NCBI RefSeq assembly: GCF_963678635.1
Contig: NC_087070.1
Location: 45,363,467 to 45,427,466, forward strand
Direction of reading: 5' to 3'
Length of the DNA stretch: 64,000 bases
Source of the DNA: Symsagittifera roscoffensis
Lineage: Eukaryota; Xenacoelomorpha; Acoela; Convolutidae
The notes beneath the pieces were generated by a model. That model did not search any database, had not been told where the DNA came from, and was given only the letters and a program-made list of their open reading frames with translations. The translations under genes were made by a program, and so were the position numbers. Of the stretch, positions 29,945-42,349 are shown piece after piece (position 1 is the stretch's first letter; each line of letters starts with the position of its first letter).

Positions 29945-31598
29945 CTAAAGTTCGTGTTTTCCGTCCTTTCTATCTCGCTCTGATCCAGATCTGTTTCTTG
30001 TTCTGGTGCGGAGTAGTCTTCCTGCGGGTTGCTGATAGTGTTCGCTGTCGTCGATGATTTGCCACTCATTGTCGGCTACCAGTTCGCCCACACCCAGTAA
30101 CTCGTTGCCCAATTCATCAGGCCTTATCTTATCAATTAAGAAGTCATCCCCGTATCTATTGTACCTCAAGCCTGTCCGTTTGCGATTGCCACTCTTTTTC
30201 CCTACTGTTATCGGCAGGCCCGGTTCCGTCCACGGGGCCACCTTGTTCTGTTCTGGATCGTTCCAGTTTTCTTCCGCAAAGGACCCCGCATCCGAGTCTG
30301 CTTCTATCTTTTCATTATCGTCCATGCTCACGTCCTCATTGCCGTCATTTTTTCTCTGGTGCCTTTTTTTTCGTTCACCTCGCATGCTGGCTCTACCAGT
30401 AGGTACTCAAGTTCAACCATATTTTGCGGTACGCACCGGTCTTCTGGAAATGGGACGTGAGGTTTCAGATTTTCATAATGCGCTGCTCGCCCCGTACTCA
30501 AGCGGTAGAACCGTCCTTGCTGGTAAAGTTCAGTTATCATGAACGGTCCTCGCCATTTCTTAAGTAGTTTTTTTTGTCCCCTTGGGAGGTATAACATTCT
30601 GGAACACCCAGACGTATTGGCCCACTGCATACGGTTTCACTTGAAGTATCTTCTCATCGTATTTCTTCCGCTGTCTCATTCGTGCTTGCGCCGTGTTCCT
30701 CCTGCAGAGGTCGTTTAGTTCTTGTTGTCTCTTGACCGCTTCTTTCACGTAAGCTTGAGGCGGCGTCTTCTACCCTTCGCATTCTGGGTAAAAGAATGTT
30801 AGAGGCATTTTTCTTTCCCTGCCCGTTAACATCATGAAGGGACTGATTCCCGTCGTTGAGTGTTGCCTGCTTTTATACACCCCTACCCACTGCGGCAGAT
30901 ATTCATCCCAGTCTGTCATATATCTCGAGCAGGATACCCTCAGCATGTTCACCAACGTCCTGTTCTGTCTCTCCACTAACCCGTTAGTCTGAGAATGGTA
31001 AGTCGTCGAGTGCACGTGACCTCTTCATCAATTGTTTCGTCAAGTCACCCACGAAGGCTTTCCCGTTGTCCGACTGAAATGTCATCGGACATCCAAATCG
31101 TGATATCCAATGTGTTATCAAGTGGTCACAAGTCTCCTCCGCTGAGGCTGTTTGACAGAGCACTGCTTCTGCCAGCTTCATAAAGTGGTCCATTATTACT
31201 AGTATTTGGTTATATCCCGACTCTGTCATGCAGATCTTTTGGTGGTCTATCTGCACAACTTCGTTGAATTCCAAGCTCTCAATGGCCTTGAGTGTGAACT
31301 TCATTTTCCTCGGTTCTTTCACCTGTAGACATGCCAGACGTGCGTTCACACATCTCTCGCAAGCCTTCCTTAATCCCGGCCAATCAAACCTGTGTAGTAT
31401 CCTCTGTTGCATTTTATCTATCCCCTGGTGCCCCATTTGATCGTGCGATCTGAACAACACTTGCGTCTGGTTCAACTGTGGTAGTATGATGATGTTATGC
31501 TTGTGTAGTATCTTCTCCTCATCCTTTCTCTTGCATGCTACCACCCCATCAGCTGTGTGATGGAGTAAATCTTTTCTCTCCTTGTAGAACTGGCTCAA
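29945..31598 (-). pseudogene. Element C integrase
   Basis: 31598-30984 is the best integrase core here: H-D-Q-M-G-H for the zinc finger, W-P-G-L-R-K, L-A-C-L-Q, then Q-I-D-H and Q-S-D-N-G with both catalytic Asp. After a small deletion near 31015, 31015-30770 holds N-G-L-V-E-R with the Glu. The remaining frames (30748-30328) carry the basic helix and the G-P-F module, and 30385-29945 the acidic tail with R-Y-N-R-Y-G-D-D-F-L, conserved among the three elements. At least four frameshifts are needed to follow it. Confidence 0.86.
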
Positions 31599-31672
31599 GA
31601 TCTTGTAGCTGTCTTCTTCCAGGTCCCCCTTCCCTTTGGTTCCCGCCCGGATCTATTTGGAGAGGTTGCTTG

Positions 31673-32437
31673 TCATCTTGTCATTCTTTTGGGCTCGTCA
31701 TCCTTCAGTTTGACGCAAACTATCCTCTTCAAGACGTTCCTGTCATCTTCTGACGCCATGTTTGTTCTGACATTCGAGTTACATGAGAGCTCACTGAACG
31801 GTTTCCTTGATGCTGCAATTTTCTCAAGTTCTTCACCTCCGGGCACGTCCTGCTGATCCAAATTGTATGTTCCTGATGAGGCTTCCGTCTGTAGTTCCCT
31901 GTCGTAGTGTCTCATCTTCTCTTCCGCCAGTATCATGCACAGACTATCTTGGTCGTCGCTGCTGCCCTCCGAATCTTCATCTCATTCTTCATACTCGCCG
32001 AACAGTTTTTCTTCTTCAGCATCTTCCTCCGCAGTGGGCCACTCCCCGGACTCTTGACTAAGTCCAAGTTGTTCAGTCTCCTCCTTGAATGCTACCTTCT
32101 TCTTCCTAACCCGAGTCCGCTCAAGTATGTCTTCAGGGATTCTCTCAATCAATGACTGCACGACTTCTTTTCCATCAGGTTTCTTTTCTTTCAAAGAATC
32201 CTCGCTACCATCCGCATCATTTCTTTTCAATATCGTGACTTCTGATTCTTCTTTACCCTTTTCCTTGACCACGGGTTTATTATCTGCCAGTTTCTCAAGT
32301 AATCTCCTCACGTCTTCAACTATCTTTGCTCTTCCCGTCTCTACCTGATTTAGATCGTAGCCTTTTGCCTTGAGTGTCTCCCTCACATTTTTTGACTTGA
32401 GTATTATCCCCATCGGCATCCCTCGGGTCTTCTTCAA
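31673..32437 (-). pseudogene. Element C: acidic linker between RNase H and integrase
   Basis: 32437-31982 and 31936-31673 together correspond to the linker of element A: a Lys-rich start (M-K-K-T-R-G-M-P-M-G-I), an Asp/Glu-rich middle and the R-I-V-C-V-K-L-K-D-D block. Its conservation in two diverged copies argues that it is an ancestral part of Pol and not a late insertion. No known domain recognised. Confidence 0.6.
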
Positions 32438-34140
32438 GATTGTTTTCTCTGGAGGCTCTTTTTTCTAATTCGGGGTGATCTTGTATCGGTTTGCCTGACT
32501 TGTCGAGCCATCTCGTGAGTGGAAGACTATCATACGTTTTCTTATCCATGAAGGAGAAGCCCTCTTTTATTTCTGCCCTATTCGCCTCCCTATGTTCCTG
32601 TCTCTCATAGAACTCCGTCTTCTTACTCAAGCTATCGGCATTTTGATGTTTGTCTCTTGTCCTATGCTCATTTATCATGTTGTATCCATCCAGGCGAACA
32701 ATCCATCTTCCAATGTACTCTGTTCCATTGAATAAGTTTTCAACCAGCTGAGTGCCCTGTTGTCGACTCGTAGCTTGAACGGCTCGCTACCTAGGTATGC
32801 CTTGTATTTTTTGAGAAAGGTAACTACCGCGAACATCTCTGCTTTTTGCGCCTCGTACTTCATCTCCGTATCACTCAAGACTTTACTCCCGTACGCTATT
32901 GGTCTTAAGACTGTCTTCCCATTCCATTCCTCCTCTTGGAAACTCAAGAAATTGCAACTACTGGTGCATCCGTGCCCAGCACGTACATTCCTTTTTCAGT
33001 TGGCATCCCTAGCACTGGTGTTTCGCAGAACTCCTTGTTTATTCTCTGGAGTGACTATTCAGCCGCGTTATTCCACGTGAACTTCTTGCCTTTGTGCCTT
33101 ATTTTTTTGTTGCATCGGGTACACTATGTCCGCATAGACCTTAATGAACTCCCTGTAATAGTTCGCAAAACCCAGGAAGCTCATCAATTGATGTTCCGTT
33201 TTTGGGCGATTTCCAGGTCAGAACCGCTTCTACTGCATCTGGGTCTGGTCTGATGCCATGTCTATCTAGCATTCTTCCCAGGTATTTGATCGAGTCCTTG
33301 AGTTTTTCGCACTTTGATGGTTTGCATTTAGGTCCCCATCTCTTCATGCAGGCAAACAATTCGTCTAGTCGTTCGATATGATCCTCTAGTGTCGGCGTCG
33401 CAATTACCACATCATCCACGTAGCACATTACCAGGTTGCCGTAATTCTTTGTTACACCTATCATTGCGTGTGCCATCAACCGTTGAAATGTAGCCGTGGC
33501 GTTGCAAAGACCCAAAGGCATTATTTTTCCCTTGAAACAGCCCTAGCTCGCAGGAGAACCCTGTTTTGTCCCTGACTTGCTTCCTCAGTGGAACCTGCCA
33601 AAAAGCTGATCCTAAATCAAGAGTCGTAAAAAATTTTGCGTCCCCCAACTTCGAGAGGCTCTCATCAACTCTAGGTATGGGATAGGCATTCTTCACCGTG
33701 ACGGAGTTCACATACCGAAAACTGCAGCAAACCCTTAATTGGTCGCTTTTCTTCTTAGCCATCACTACTCTACACTCCCACGGTGATTTGGATGGTTCTA
33801 TCATATTATGCTCTAGTAAGGTCACTATCTCTTTTCTACATGCATCCGATTTGTGTGGGGTCATGCGCCTCGCCCTCTCCCTGTGCGGTGCCGCGGACTC
33901 CTCAAGCTCTATTTCATGTTCAACAAAATTATAACATCCAATGTCTGCTTTATGTCTCGAAAAAACTTCCTCGTTCCGCTCTAGTACGTCATTGATGGCT
34001 TCGAGCTGTTCGTCCGTTACCTTGCCCTTCAAGAGCTCTATTTCTGGTAAAACCGGTTTATCCATTTCCATTTCCTCTAGTGTGGGTTTTTCTGGAACAT
34101 TCGTACTGCTCGAAAGTCTATCGTCTGTCTCTGACTTAAA
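32316..34140 (-). pseudogene. Element C reverse transcriptase and RNase H
   Basis: RT runs in 34071-33412 (F-R-Y-V-N, T-T-L-D-L-G) and, after a frameshift at about 33525, in 33521-33141 (G-L-C-N-A-T, Y-V-D-D). A second shift near 33200 leads to the connection domain. RNase H continues in 32947-32675 and 32678-32316 with V-D-N-R-A-L and H-x5-N-A-D-S; its first Asp block is damaged. Confidence 0.88.
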
Positions 34141-34143
34141 TGA

Positions 34144-35308
34144 TTATACAAGACTTGATGAATCTTTTATTTTCTTCAATCTTCTCATGATACAAGTCTT
34201 GTCCTTATGATTGGGACAATCAAATACTTCATACTGTTTTGCATTTTCAGTCAATTCATATCGAGTTTTCACGGGTAAAGCATATCCCAGCTTCCTTCCC
34301 CTCTGGATTGTGATGGGTATGTCAAGAGTATTCATCAAGACACTGACGCAGAGGCCGCTCTTGGTTATCGAGAAGGATCTTCCTAAAACAGAACAGCAGC
34401 ACTTTGATTATTTGGATTTGTGACTATGCATACTTGCTTGTTATCACTTAGTTCGTTATAATTTTTCATCCACAAGCTTACAATTGCCGCTTCGTTTGCT
34501 TTCAGCCTTACCCTCCTACTCAAGAACACCGGCGCTTTATTCTCATTTGCCATTATCATATTTACCGGTTTAATTACGTACTTCCTATCCGGGTTCCGTA
34601 TCCTGAACATGGCATTGTTCAGATCAATCGTTACGTCGAAATTCCTGATGAAGTCTCTGCCTAAAATGAACTAGTCAGACTCATCTAGGTTCTCCACCAC
34701 AAGAAAGCTGATCCACAGGTTGCGTTCCCCTAGGTTTAGGGCTATTATTGGTGTTCTGCCTAGTACCCGCAGCGCCCCTTTGTTTGCAGCTGACAGCCGT
34801 ATTCTCGAGTCTATCAAATCATCTTTGTTGAAACCCATTCGCTTCCAAGTTTCGATCGGTATAACACTCAAGACTGCTCCACTATCAAGTAACTCGCGTA
34901 ACTGAGTTCTCTCGCCGCTTATATCAAGCACGTCTGCATTGCATCCTCTTCCAACATGGTGCAGTGTCCAACCGATCTCACTTTTAGTTCTTCTCTGCCC
35001 ACGTAGATCTGTCGGGCTAGGTCTTCGTCAAATGTTATCATGGTTTTTGTGTAGATGTTTATCCCATCTATGTTTAACATCACCTCATGCGGACCATAAG
35101 CTTCCGTGTATCTATTCTCGACGCGGACTGACTTGCTAGAACCTCTTGTGAGTAGTGCCATCAAGGCTCTAGAAGTTGTCTGCTGACTTATTGCACTTAA
35201 GTAATCTGCGTACACAACAATGTGCATTATTGTCTGATCGCTGGGTTCGCTCAGGTTCCTCGTTACTTCGTGGCCGCCCACAGTGGTTATTGACATTATT
35301 AGCTCCAA
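34144..35308 (-). pseudogene. Element C aspartic protease and connection to RT
   Basis: 35308-34919 carries the lead-in shared with A and B and keeps Tyr where A has a stop. A deletion near 34935 shifts frame. 34931-34671 has L-L-D-S-G-A, the retropepsin active site, and P-I-I-A-L-N-L-G. An in-frame TAG follows at about 34672. 34610-34144 is the connection to RT, with one more frameshift at about 34390. Confidence 0.84.
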
Positions 35309-37658
35309 TTTTTTTTATGCCAAATGGCTTTCCCGTCAAAATATTCAGAGTGTTGCAATTTCCACTCCTTGTCGCTCCCACTTCGGCTTCTGGCATTGGC
35401 AATGACATACTTAACGTCTCATTCAACTTCTGTCTTTCGATCTCCTGTTTCAATCGTTGCTCGATCTCCTTCGTCGCTAGGTCTTGTTTCACTTTGTTGA
35501 TAGCCTCTGCAGCTGCTCTCTCATATTTTATCTCCAGAAAATTCCTGGCCTTAGCTCCCATGGCATTATTGACTTGCGTTACAGCCTTCACCGTCTTCGT
35601 CGGTAGTTCCGCACTCGGTGCCTCCGAGTTTTTTGTTTCAAACTCGGCTTGTCCGTTTCTCGTGTTCTGCACTGCCGCCAACGCTAACTTGTGTTTGGGG
35701 TGACTTTGGTTCTTGACTGCTTCCCAAAACAATAGACAGTCCATCCTGAAGTGTCCCCCTTGATTGCAGAAGAAACATCTCGCACCTATCTTGATGATCA
35801 AGCCACTATGGAACTCGTGTTCTTCCATCTGGCTCATATCTTCCTCACCCGATGCATATCCCAGACTCTTCATGCCTTGCTTGTACGACGTGCAACCCGC
35901 CACATGATGATCCGCTGATCCGCAGTTTGCGCATAACCTACGTTTGTCCATACCATCTCTAGGCTTTTACCATGACGATCTCTGTGGTTGACTCCCCCCT
36001 CGCATGTTCATGTTCTCCGAGTACGAGTACTTCTTAGGTTTCATTAGCATGTACTCCCTTGACTTTTTCTCATTTCTTCTGAAGTCGGTGCATTATCTTT
36101 CAACAGTGTATAGTACGTTGCTAACATTGACCTCAAGTCGTCACTTTTTACCCCATCGATAAATTTCGAGGCAATGCTGAAGTTCTTTCTGTTTGTTGAT
36201 TCTTCAGGGTCACTCCTTCTTCTCAAGCTCTCAAGATCATCCAGGAACCGATCAATCGACTCATCGTCCCTCTGTCTTCTCTTTTCAAATCCCATCATCG
36301 ATTGGTGACCCTTCATACCTGACCTTAATCGGTTCAAAAATATCTCGAAGATCTTGTCTGCAGTGTCACTTTCCTCTTCCTTCTTTGCAACTACACATTT
36401 TAACGCTGTGCCTTCTAGGTTGCTCAGTATCGCCGTGCAGGGCTGTCTCTCGACGATCAAATTGTCTTGCTCCAGATGTAGTCTCATGACTTCTACCCAT
36501 GTGTCGATGCATCCATCTGAGTCATCTTTAAATTCTTTTGGCTTCTTGAAGGTTTTCCTGGGTTTGCCAACTCCTCTTCCACTTGAGTCGGTGTTCCTTG
36601 TGGCGAACGCTTCCAATGTCCTGTTCATCATTTCCCAGGTTTTAGCCCACGTCATGGCATCCGGTCCCACATTATTGTTCCTTGTGGAATCCCCTGGACC
36701 AATTGTCGTATTTGAGGTTCCACTCTTCATAATCGTCTTGGCTCCCTTGGTCATATGCTCGCTGCAACCCGTGGTAAGGGTGAGGACTCCCGCTCGTTCC
36801 GTAGTGGTTCTACGAAGTCGCCTCTATTGCCTTGCGTTCTGTCTGTTGCCAGCTTGTCTTGTGCTGTAGAACTTCTCAAGAGAGCATCTAGTTTGGACTG
36901 TATGGCTAATGAACTTTCAGCCTGGTCTTCACCCATTGTGTCTATTCTCAACTCCAGACTCCATAACTTTTTGTTCACAGTGTCATACCGTTGCTTCATT
37001 TCTTGCATGTCCTTTTTGATATTCTTCTCGCGCTCTTTGTCAGTGGCCTCTACCCTGTCTGACATCTGCTGAAGCTTTTTCTCCGTCGCCCTCGCCAGGT
37101 TGAAGTAGTTGTCCAGGTTCTCGTTTTTTTGGATCTTTTTTCCTTCTTTATTACTTGTCGATCCTGCTCACTGCACTTCAGTTTTTTGTCGATTTGATCT
37201 AACTTCGCCATTAAATCGCCCAATTCGAGAGAGGTTGTTGTTTCGTGGTTAGCTATTGCCCCATGGTTAGCTGTTGCCCCATGTTTGACCTGATCATCGT
37301 TTTGATTGGCTTCTGTTGTTATCGTGGAAACTGTTCCAAACGTTCTGCCTTTCTCGGCCGTCGGTTCTACCTCTTCTTTATCTTTTGGTTTCATTCCGAC
37401 CATCATTGCAATCCTCTCTGTGAATGACGTTCTTTTCATTAGAGAATCATCCTTTACAGTTTCCGGCGTGTTGCTTGTCGTGTCCTCCACAGTGTCAATT
37501 GGCGAGAACTCTATCGTCTTCTTCTTTTGTTCTTCCGCATTCGGCATCGGTGTTGACTCCGTTGTTTTCTTCTCAACCTCATCAACACTCTGATCTGGTG
37601 TCTCAAGATCAATTTCTATAGCAGGTTTTGTTCGTCCCTCCTCAGCGCTTACTCTCAT
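35169..37658 (-). pseudogene. Element C gag
   Basis: ATG 37658 starts an acidic N-terminal region aligned to element B's gag from E-I-D-L-E-T-P-D-Q onwards; the upstream 35 or so codons differ. Frames 37658-37050, 37065-36751 and 36754-36044 give the coiled coil and the capsid-like domain (D-G-C-I-D-T-W-V-E). 35951-35169 gives both CCHC knuckles intact (C-A-N-C-x4-H-x4-C and C-F-F-C-x4-H-x4-C). The end overlaps the protease frame by 140 bases in +1 register, as in A. Confidence 0.87.
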
Positions 37659-37682
37659 CTTGTGGGGTTCCGCTTATACAAT

Positions 37683-38650
37683 TTTACACTTATCTCCTAC
37701 AATGTAATGTGGATTCTAACGATACCCGATTGACCAACCAGTACAACCCTGTGTGTCCTCCTCTGGTTGTTCTGATTCCGTGCTGGTTGTCTCCATGGAT
37801 TCTCCAGCACCTCTCACCAGCACCACTTTGCACCAGCACCAGCACCACTTTGCACCAGCACCAGCACCTCTCACCTGTTCCAGTCAAGTCTCCCAGTGGT
37901 TCGTCTATTGTCCAAAACAGAACACCCCTGTGTGTCTCTTCTGCTCGGTTCCGTCTGTGCTAGATGTCTCATTGTCGTGCCCAGCAACTGTCAGGTTCCC
38001 TTCCTGTGAACCACTTTCCCACTCGGCTGGTCACCTTTTCCAGTCAAGTCTCGTAGTGGTCCAGCTAAGTTGCAAGCTATCTGAAAACCCTTAACAATGC
38101 CCCACACTCGGGCACCTTTTTAAATTGCTGATTTGCTTGAAATGATCGGTCTTATGAAAACAGTTTAGATATACTATTTAATTAATTTAAAGGTTAGATC
38201 CAACTAATCTGGTGTCAAAGTCACCGTACTTTTTTAGTTTACGAAAGAGAGCCTACCAAGAAGGAAAGCGTAGCTGGAAGTTCTCTCGAATTTTCTTAAA
38301 AAGCTATCACGGTACGACCGGAAGGCTTACACGTTCCCGCCGAACCGTACCACCGGTACTCTAGAATGGGCATGTAGCCCGGAGCTGTGTCAAGTGGGTT
38401 CGACTCCGTAGTCTTGAGGTCGTAAAAACACCCAGGAGCGCCATGAAAAACACTATGAAACAGTCACCTACTTAAGTCACATATGAGCTTAAAGAAAAAT
38501 AGGCCCTATAACCATTGGCTCAAAAGTCAGGGACACTATCTCTTGTGTTTTTCTACCTCGAACGGTCGGAGCCAATTCGGTTCACTTGCGACATGAGACT
38601 AAAACCCTCGTTACAGCTTAAAGGCATATACCAAAATACCCCCCCCCCCC
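37683..38650 (-). mobile_element. 5' LTR of element C
   Basis: It aligns to 13775-14789 in inverted orientation over about 1 kb, diverged with several indels. It contains the conserved hairpin (38347-38359) and ends with ataagtgtaaaattgtataagcgg at the gag side. A short repeat of caccagcaccactttg type lies at 37805-37875. A C-run at about 38640-38652 marks where similarity to the other LTR fades. Confidence 0.72.
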
Positions 38651-39187
38651 CCACTCTAGAAAATAAGAACGTCCCCATACTTAGGTCTCAAAATACCCAA
38701 AATACGCGAATGCCGTTGAAAATAGGGTCGGAACAGTCCGTACAGTTAATTTTTATTAGACAGTGGAACTTTGATCCATTTCAGATGGATCAACCTAAGA
38801 CTCTCCCTACCTCAACATAACTATTATGAAACACACTCAAGAAAATTAAATTGGGTACTCACATACCAGCACACTCGAGAATTGGAGTAACTAAATTAAC
38901 TAGCGACTCTAGCATCAATGTAATCGAATATAACTTGAGAAATTTTCTATTAATGAATTCCATTAAAGGAAATGAGTTTTGACTTGAGAATAAAATTTTA
39001 TGGGGTTGAACCATCGGGAGACTTCGGTTGTCCACCTTTCCACCGAAGTTTCACTTAGGTTCACTTCCAATCAATATGTTCTTCTCTCGTGATTGTTCTG
39101 TCTCCTACTTCAGGATAAGACAGCTCTACTCTCTTGTGATTTTTATGTCTGGAAATTGCGAATAGCAATTTCCCGCTGCTTGTTTGA
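38651..39187. other. Unassigned sequence between element C and the LINE fragment
   Basis: AT-rich, with no conserved reading frame and no similarity to other parts of the window that I could see. It may include the outer part of the LTR and host DNA. Confidence 0.5.
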
Positions 39188-39590
39188 CTATTTTCCCGCG
39201 ATTGTAGTTCGGTTGTTAGATTTCACTTCTTTTCCGCAAATTTCCGTTTTCTGATTGCCTTTCAAGTTCAATATATTACACTTATCAGCATGAAAATACA
39301 TATGATTTTGCTCGCACCAGATTTGAAGTTGACCGATGTCATCCTGAAACATTTCATTGTTAGTGCTAAGAAATATGTAATCATCTGTATATCCTAGGGC
39401 AAATGAGTTAACATTTTCAGTTATGTCGCTAATATATATGATAAACATGACTGGTCACAATAGCGAACGTGAGGTACACCATTGGTTATGTCAAGCATTA
39501 ATAATTTTGACTGCCCAATTTTGACACACTGTGTGACATTCGACCAGAAAGTGTCAAAATCTAAGTTGGAATCCGAAATATTATTGTAAC
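39188..39590 (-). pseudogene. LINE (non-LTR retrotransposon) reverse-transcriptase fragment
   Basis: On the minus strand codons give C-V-K-I-G, then I-T-N-G-V-P (the usual x-G-V-P-Q-G-S block, frameshifted), F-I-I-Y-I-S-D-I, Y-T-D-D in place of the catalytic F-A-D-D, and H-A-D-K-C-N-I-L-N. This order is that of jockey/CR1-type LINE polymerases. About 135 residues remain. Its 5'-most part (39506-39590) also occurs, antisense, at the end of every gag pseudogene in the array to the right. Confidence 0.8.
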
Positions 39591-40203
39591 ATCAGACCGA
39601 GAAGATTGACGATTTTAAAAGTTTAGAGGTCTTAATCGGAAAGGTTAGTTTGGACTATCTTTTTTAAAAATTCGTTTCGAAATAAAAGCACGTCACGACC
39701 TTGAGATTTCGCACCAACTGAAAACGGAAAACACAACAACAACAGTATTCTCAACGAGAACAACGTAAAAATTAGACAGAGAAGAGTCCGACGAGGAATA
39801 CGAACGATAAGAAGGTTGTTGTGACCCACAGCCATTTCGTGTTGTAACGATTGGGCAGCTACAATCGTCACAAAGCAATTCACGAGAACCAGGAAGGGTG
39901 TTGGAACGACGTTTCCAGCTTTCAGAAAAGAAACAAGGACGTTTCCAGAATCCGGAAGAGTCTCGGGAGAGAATTTGAACAATATCTTAACAAAGATTTA
40001 GCTCCCTGGGGATGTCCTGAATTGAATTAATAACATTTAAATTCGTTTTCAGATCATTTAAGCTAGGAGTTGAGGGCAAGGGTTGAACCTTTTTCGATGA
40101 GATGATAATTTTTATGTACTGAACAAAAACAATAGTATTATAATAAATAAGTAGTAGCCGTGTTTTTACAAGTGACTATGTGGTCTGGCGACCCAGCCAT
40201 GAC
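39585..40203 (+). repeat. Array module, copy 1: LTR-like segment after the gag end
   Basis: Copies lie at 45974-46620, 54362-55008, 60645-61292 and 62156-62803. It begins tgtaacatcagaccg. Near its end are AATAAA, TTTTTACA and then tggcgacccagcc, an order like LTR polyadenylation signal, LTR end and primer-binding site. No polypurine tract precedes it, and the bases before it are LINE-derived, so calling it an LTR is tentative. No conserved ORF. Confidence 0.5.
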
Positions 40204-41560
40204 CTCACTAAATTTGCATGTAATTCAATTATTTAGAGCGTTCTGATGGGAGCCGGAAACAGTAACGTTTTTGTCGACACGATGTTAGGAAGACCTGTAG
40301 TACCTAAGAAAAACAAAAAAACTTTAAAAAAATGTAACCGAAAAACCAAAAACAGTAAAAGTATACAATCAGTAGAAATCATCCGCCCAGACAAGATGTG
40401 ATACGACCCTCCCGTTTGTTTTTGTTATATATATTGTTGTTACAGGCATTTATATCAGTCAGGGTTGATACGATCATAATTGTGGTCCGTTTGTGGTGAT
40501 TGTACTGTAGGGTTATTTGAACATTTAATCACGTTAATTCTAATTTGCGCTCAATCCTGAAGGGTCTCAGGATTAGAGAAGAAGACTGATCCGGCAAGCA
40601 GTGCAAGGAGCGACAAAAAGGGGCTCAAGGACAACAACAATCGACTGTTGGGTATCGTTAACAAGTTTTGTATCCCTTTTGGTACAAAAAGTAAGATATC
40701 AATCTGTGGGGGGCTCGACAGTGTTGCACTGTAGTGACCCTTCAACGAATTGCGAGTTTCCGAGTTAAGCACCTTAATGCGGGTCTTGAACAAACCCGGA
40801 GGGGTATAATATTACTAGTATTACTATTTATACAGACTATATTATTAGTCCTATACTGTTTTTCAGTGAGAAACACAGCAAGCAGGCCGGTTTTTAGGGT
40901 CAAAATAGCGATATTTTGATCCCCCACAAACCGCAATTTTTGAGATATCGATAATTTTTTGAAACGGGAAAAAGCGCAGAATTAATAAATTACATCGTAA
41001 CTGTACTAGTATAATAGGTAGACCCAGTTGAGTTTAGTTCAGAAGTGGTTGGAACTAATTGGGTAGCAAAAACCAAATTATCTTGATTTTTGAAAAAACG
41101 AACAGCTACAAATTAAGAAATTTTTATGAGAATTTTGAGTTGAGACATTAAAAATTGTGTTTCAGACAACGTTCGGTGGTGAATCAACAGGTTTTAAATC
41201 CCGTTTGCTAATAACCTTCCGGGTTACTGTGAAATCGGACTTAACATGTTTGATTTAGTGGATTCATCAATCCTGTAGGGTCCAAATTGCATTGATTTTG
41301 GCAAATTTTTCAGGCTGGATTTAGAAGAGTACAGTCTTTTGCATTGAACTAGAAGAGTACAGGCCTTTTGAGCTCGGATCATTATTTTTTAGGTCAAAAA
41401 GATAACAAGAGTTGCGAAAAAAAGTTAGGCGGAACCTACCAGAGAGAAAAAATTTTGACTTTAGAAAAAGACGTTTTTGTTAAAAACTTTGGAACTGCTC
41501 TAGTTGATCTTGGTACCATTAGATCAGAAATTAGGTGACCTTACTCATAGATCCAATTGT
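40204..41560 (+). other. Array unit: non-coding segment before the leader repeats
   Basis: AT-rich DNA repeated at 46621-47980, 49031-49950 (partial), 55009-56370 and 62804-64000 (to the edge). It includes a (TA)n run that varies in length between copies and several TTTTTCAG motifs. Short ORFs in it are not preserved as proteins. I see no function. Confidence 0.6.
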
Positions 41561-41619
41561 TCGAAAAAGTAAAACTAAAAAAATTTTATGATTGTTTATC
41601 AATTTTTGAAGGTAGTCCC

Positions 41620-42245
41620 TTCACACTTTGTAAGTCTTTTTTGGAAAGCCCTTATACCCTACCAAAGGGTAGTAACGGTTAAATAAGGCAATTTTACGCT
41701 GTTCTAGACAAAATGGGAGGGCTAAAGAAACCAGAAAACCATAGCCGAGTCGAAACTAGGCTAGTTATAAGACCCTTCACAGTTAAAGAGAATTGTGAAA
41801 TAAGCAGCTTAGCTTCAATCCGGAAGGATCTAGGGACGGAAAATACACCCTTCCCAGTTAGTTAGTCCTACAGCATAATAGCATTGGAGAACTGTCCAGA
41901 AGGGTATCGGGTGAAAGTTTTTGAAGTCCAAGAAAAGCTATTTTTGCCAATCTGGAAGGGTCCAAATTTTGTCAATCCGGAGAGATCCCAATTTTGCCAA
42001 TCCGGAGGGGTCCTAATTTTGCCAATCCGGAGGGTCCTGTTTTTGCCAATCCGGAGTGGTCCCAGTTTTGCCAATCTGGAGGGTTCCTAATGATGCCAAT
42101 CCGGAGGAGTCCTGTTTTTGCCAATCCGGAGAGGTCCCAATTTTGCCAATCTGGAGGGGTCCCAATTTTGCCAATCCGGAGGGTCCTCTTTTTGCCAATC
42201 CGGAGTGGTCCCAGTTTTGCCAATCTGGAGGGGTCCTAATTTTGT
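41620..42245 (+). repeat. Leader repeat P1 with 24-25 bp minisatellite (copies along the array)
   Basis: About 320 bp of leader (cttcacactttgtaagtc ... cccagttagttagtc) precede about twelve units of gccaatccggaggggtcctaatttt (41943-42245). Other minisatellite copies lie at 48364-48612, 50335-50636 and 56758-57005. Unit number and the bases between the units vary. Confidence 0.9.
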
Positions 42246-42349
42246 CAAAACCTAACTAGACAAAAGAAAAGTAAATAGTGAAGGTATAAAATAAAAGTAA
42301 AAAAAAAAAGTTTTTTTTTACGATTGCTTTTGGCAAAACTATCATCTTG

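Larger units (their letters stand above)
27070..38650 (-). mobile_element. Element C: Ty3/gypsy-type retrotransposon with 5' LTR, 3' end missing
   Basis: On the minus strand: LTR (38650-37683), gag, protease, RT, RNase H, linker, integrase, a truncated macro-like domain, spacer, and ORF2 up to the end of the first SGNH domain. It lacks the leader and minisatellite of element B, so gag starts about 24 bases after the LTR. Frameshifts and stops throughout make it non-functional. Confidence 0.93.

Noticed and set aside
38380-38410. tRNA gene in the LTR, from the box-B match
   Set aside because: No box A at the right distance and no cloverleaf stems; kept only as a conserved motif.
39632-39982. 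Hydrophobic minus-strand ORF in the LTR-like module (possible membrane protein)
   Set aside because: Copies differ by frameshifting indels and the length varies; it lies in a likely non-coding module.
41868-42259. Overlapping repeat ORFs in the 24-25 bp minisatellite
   Set aside because: Non-integral codon period with varying unit length; frames are not preserved between array copies.
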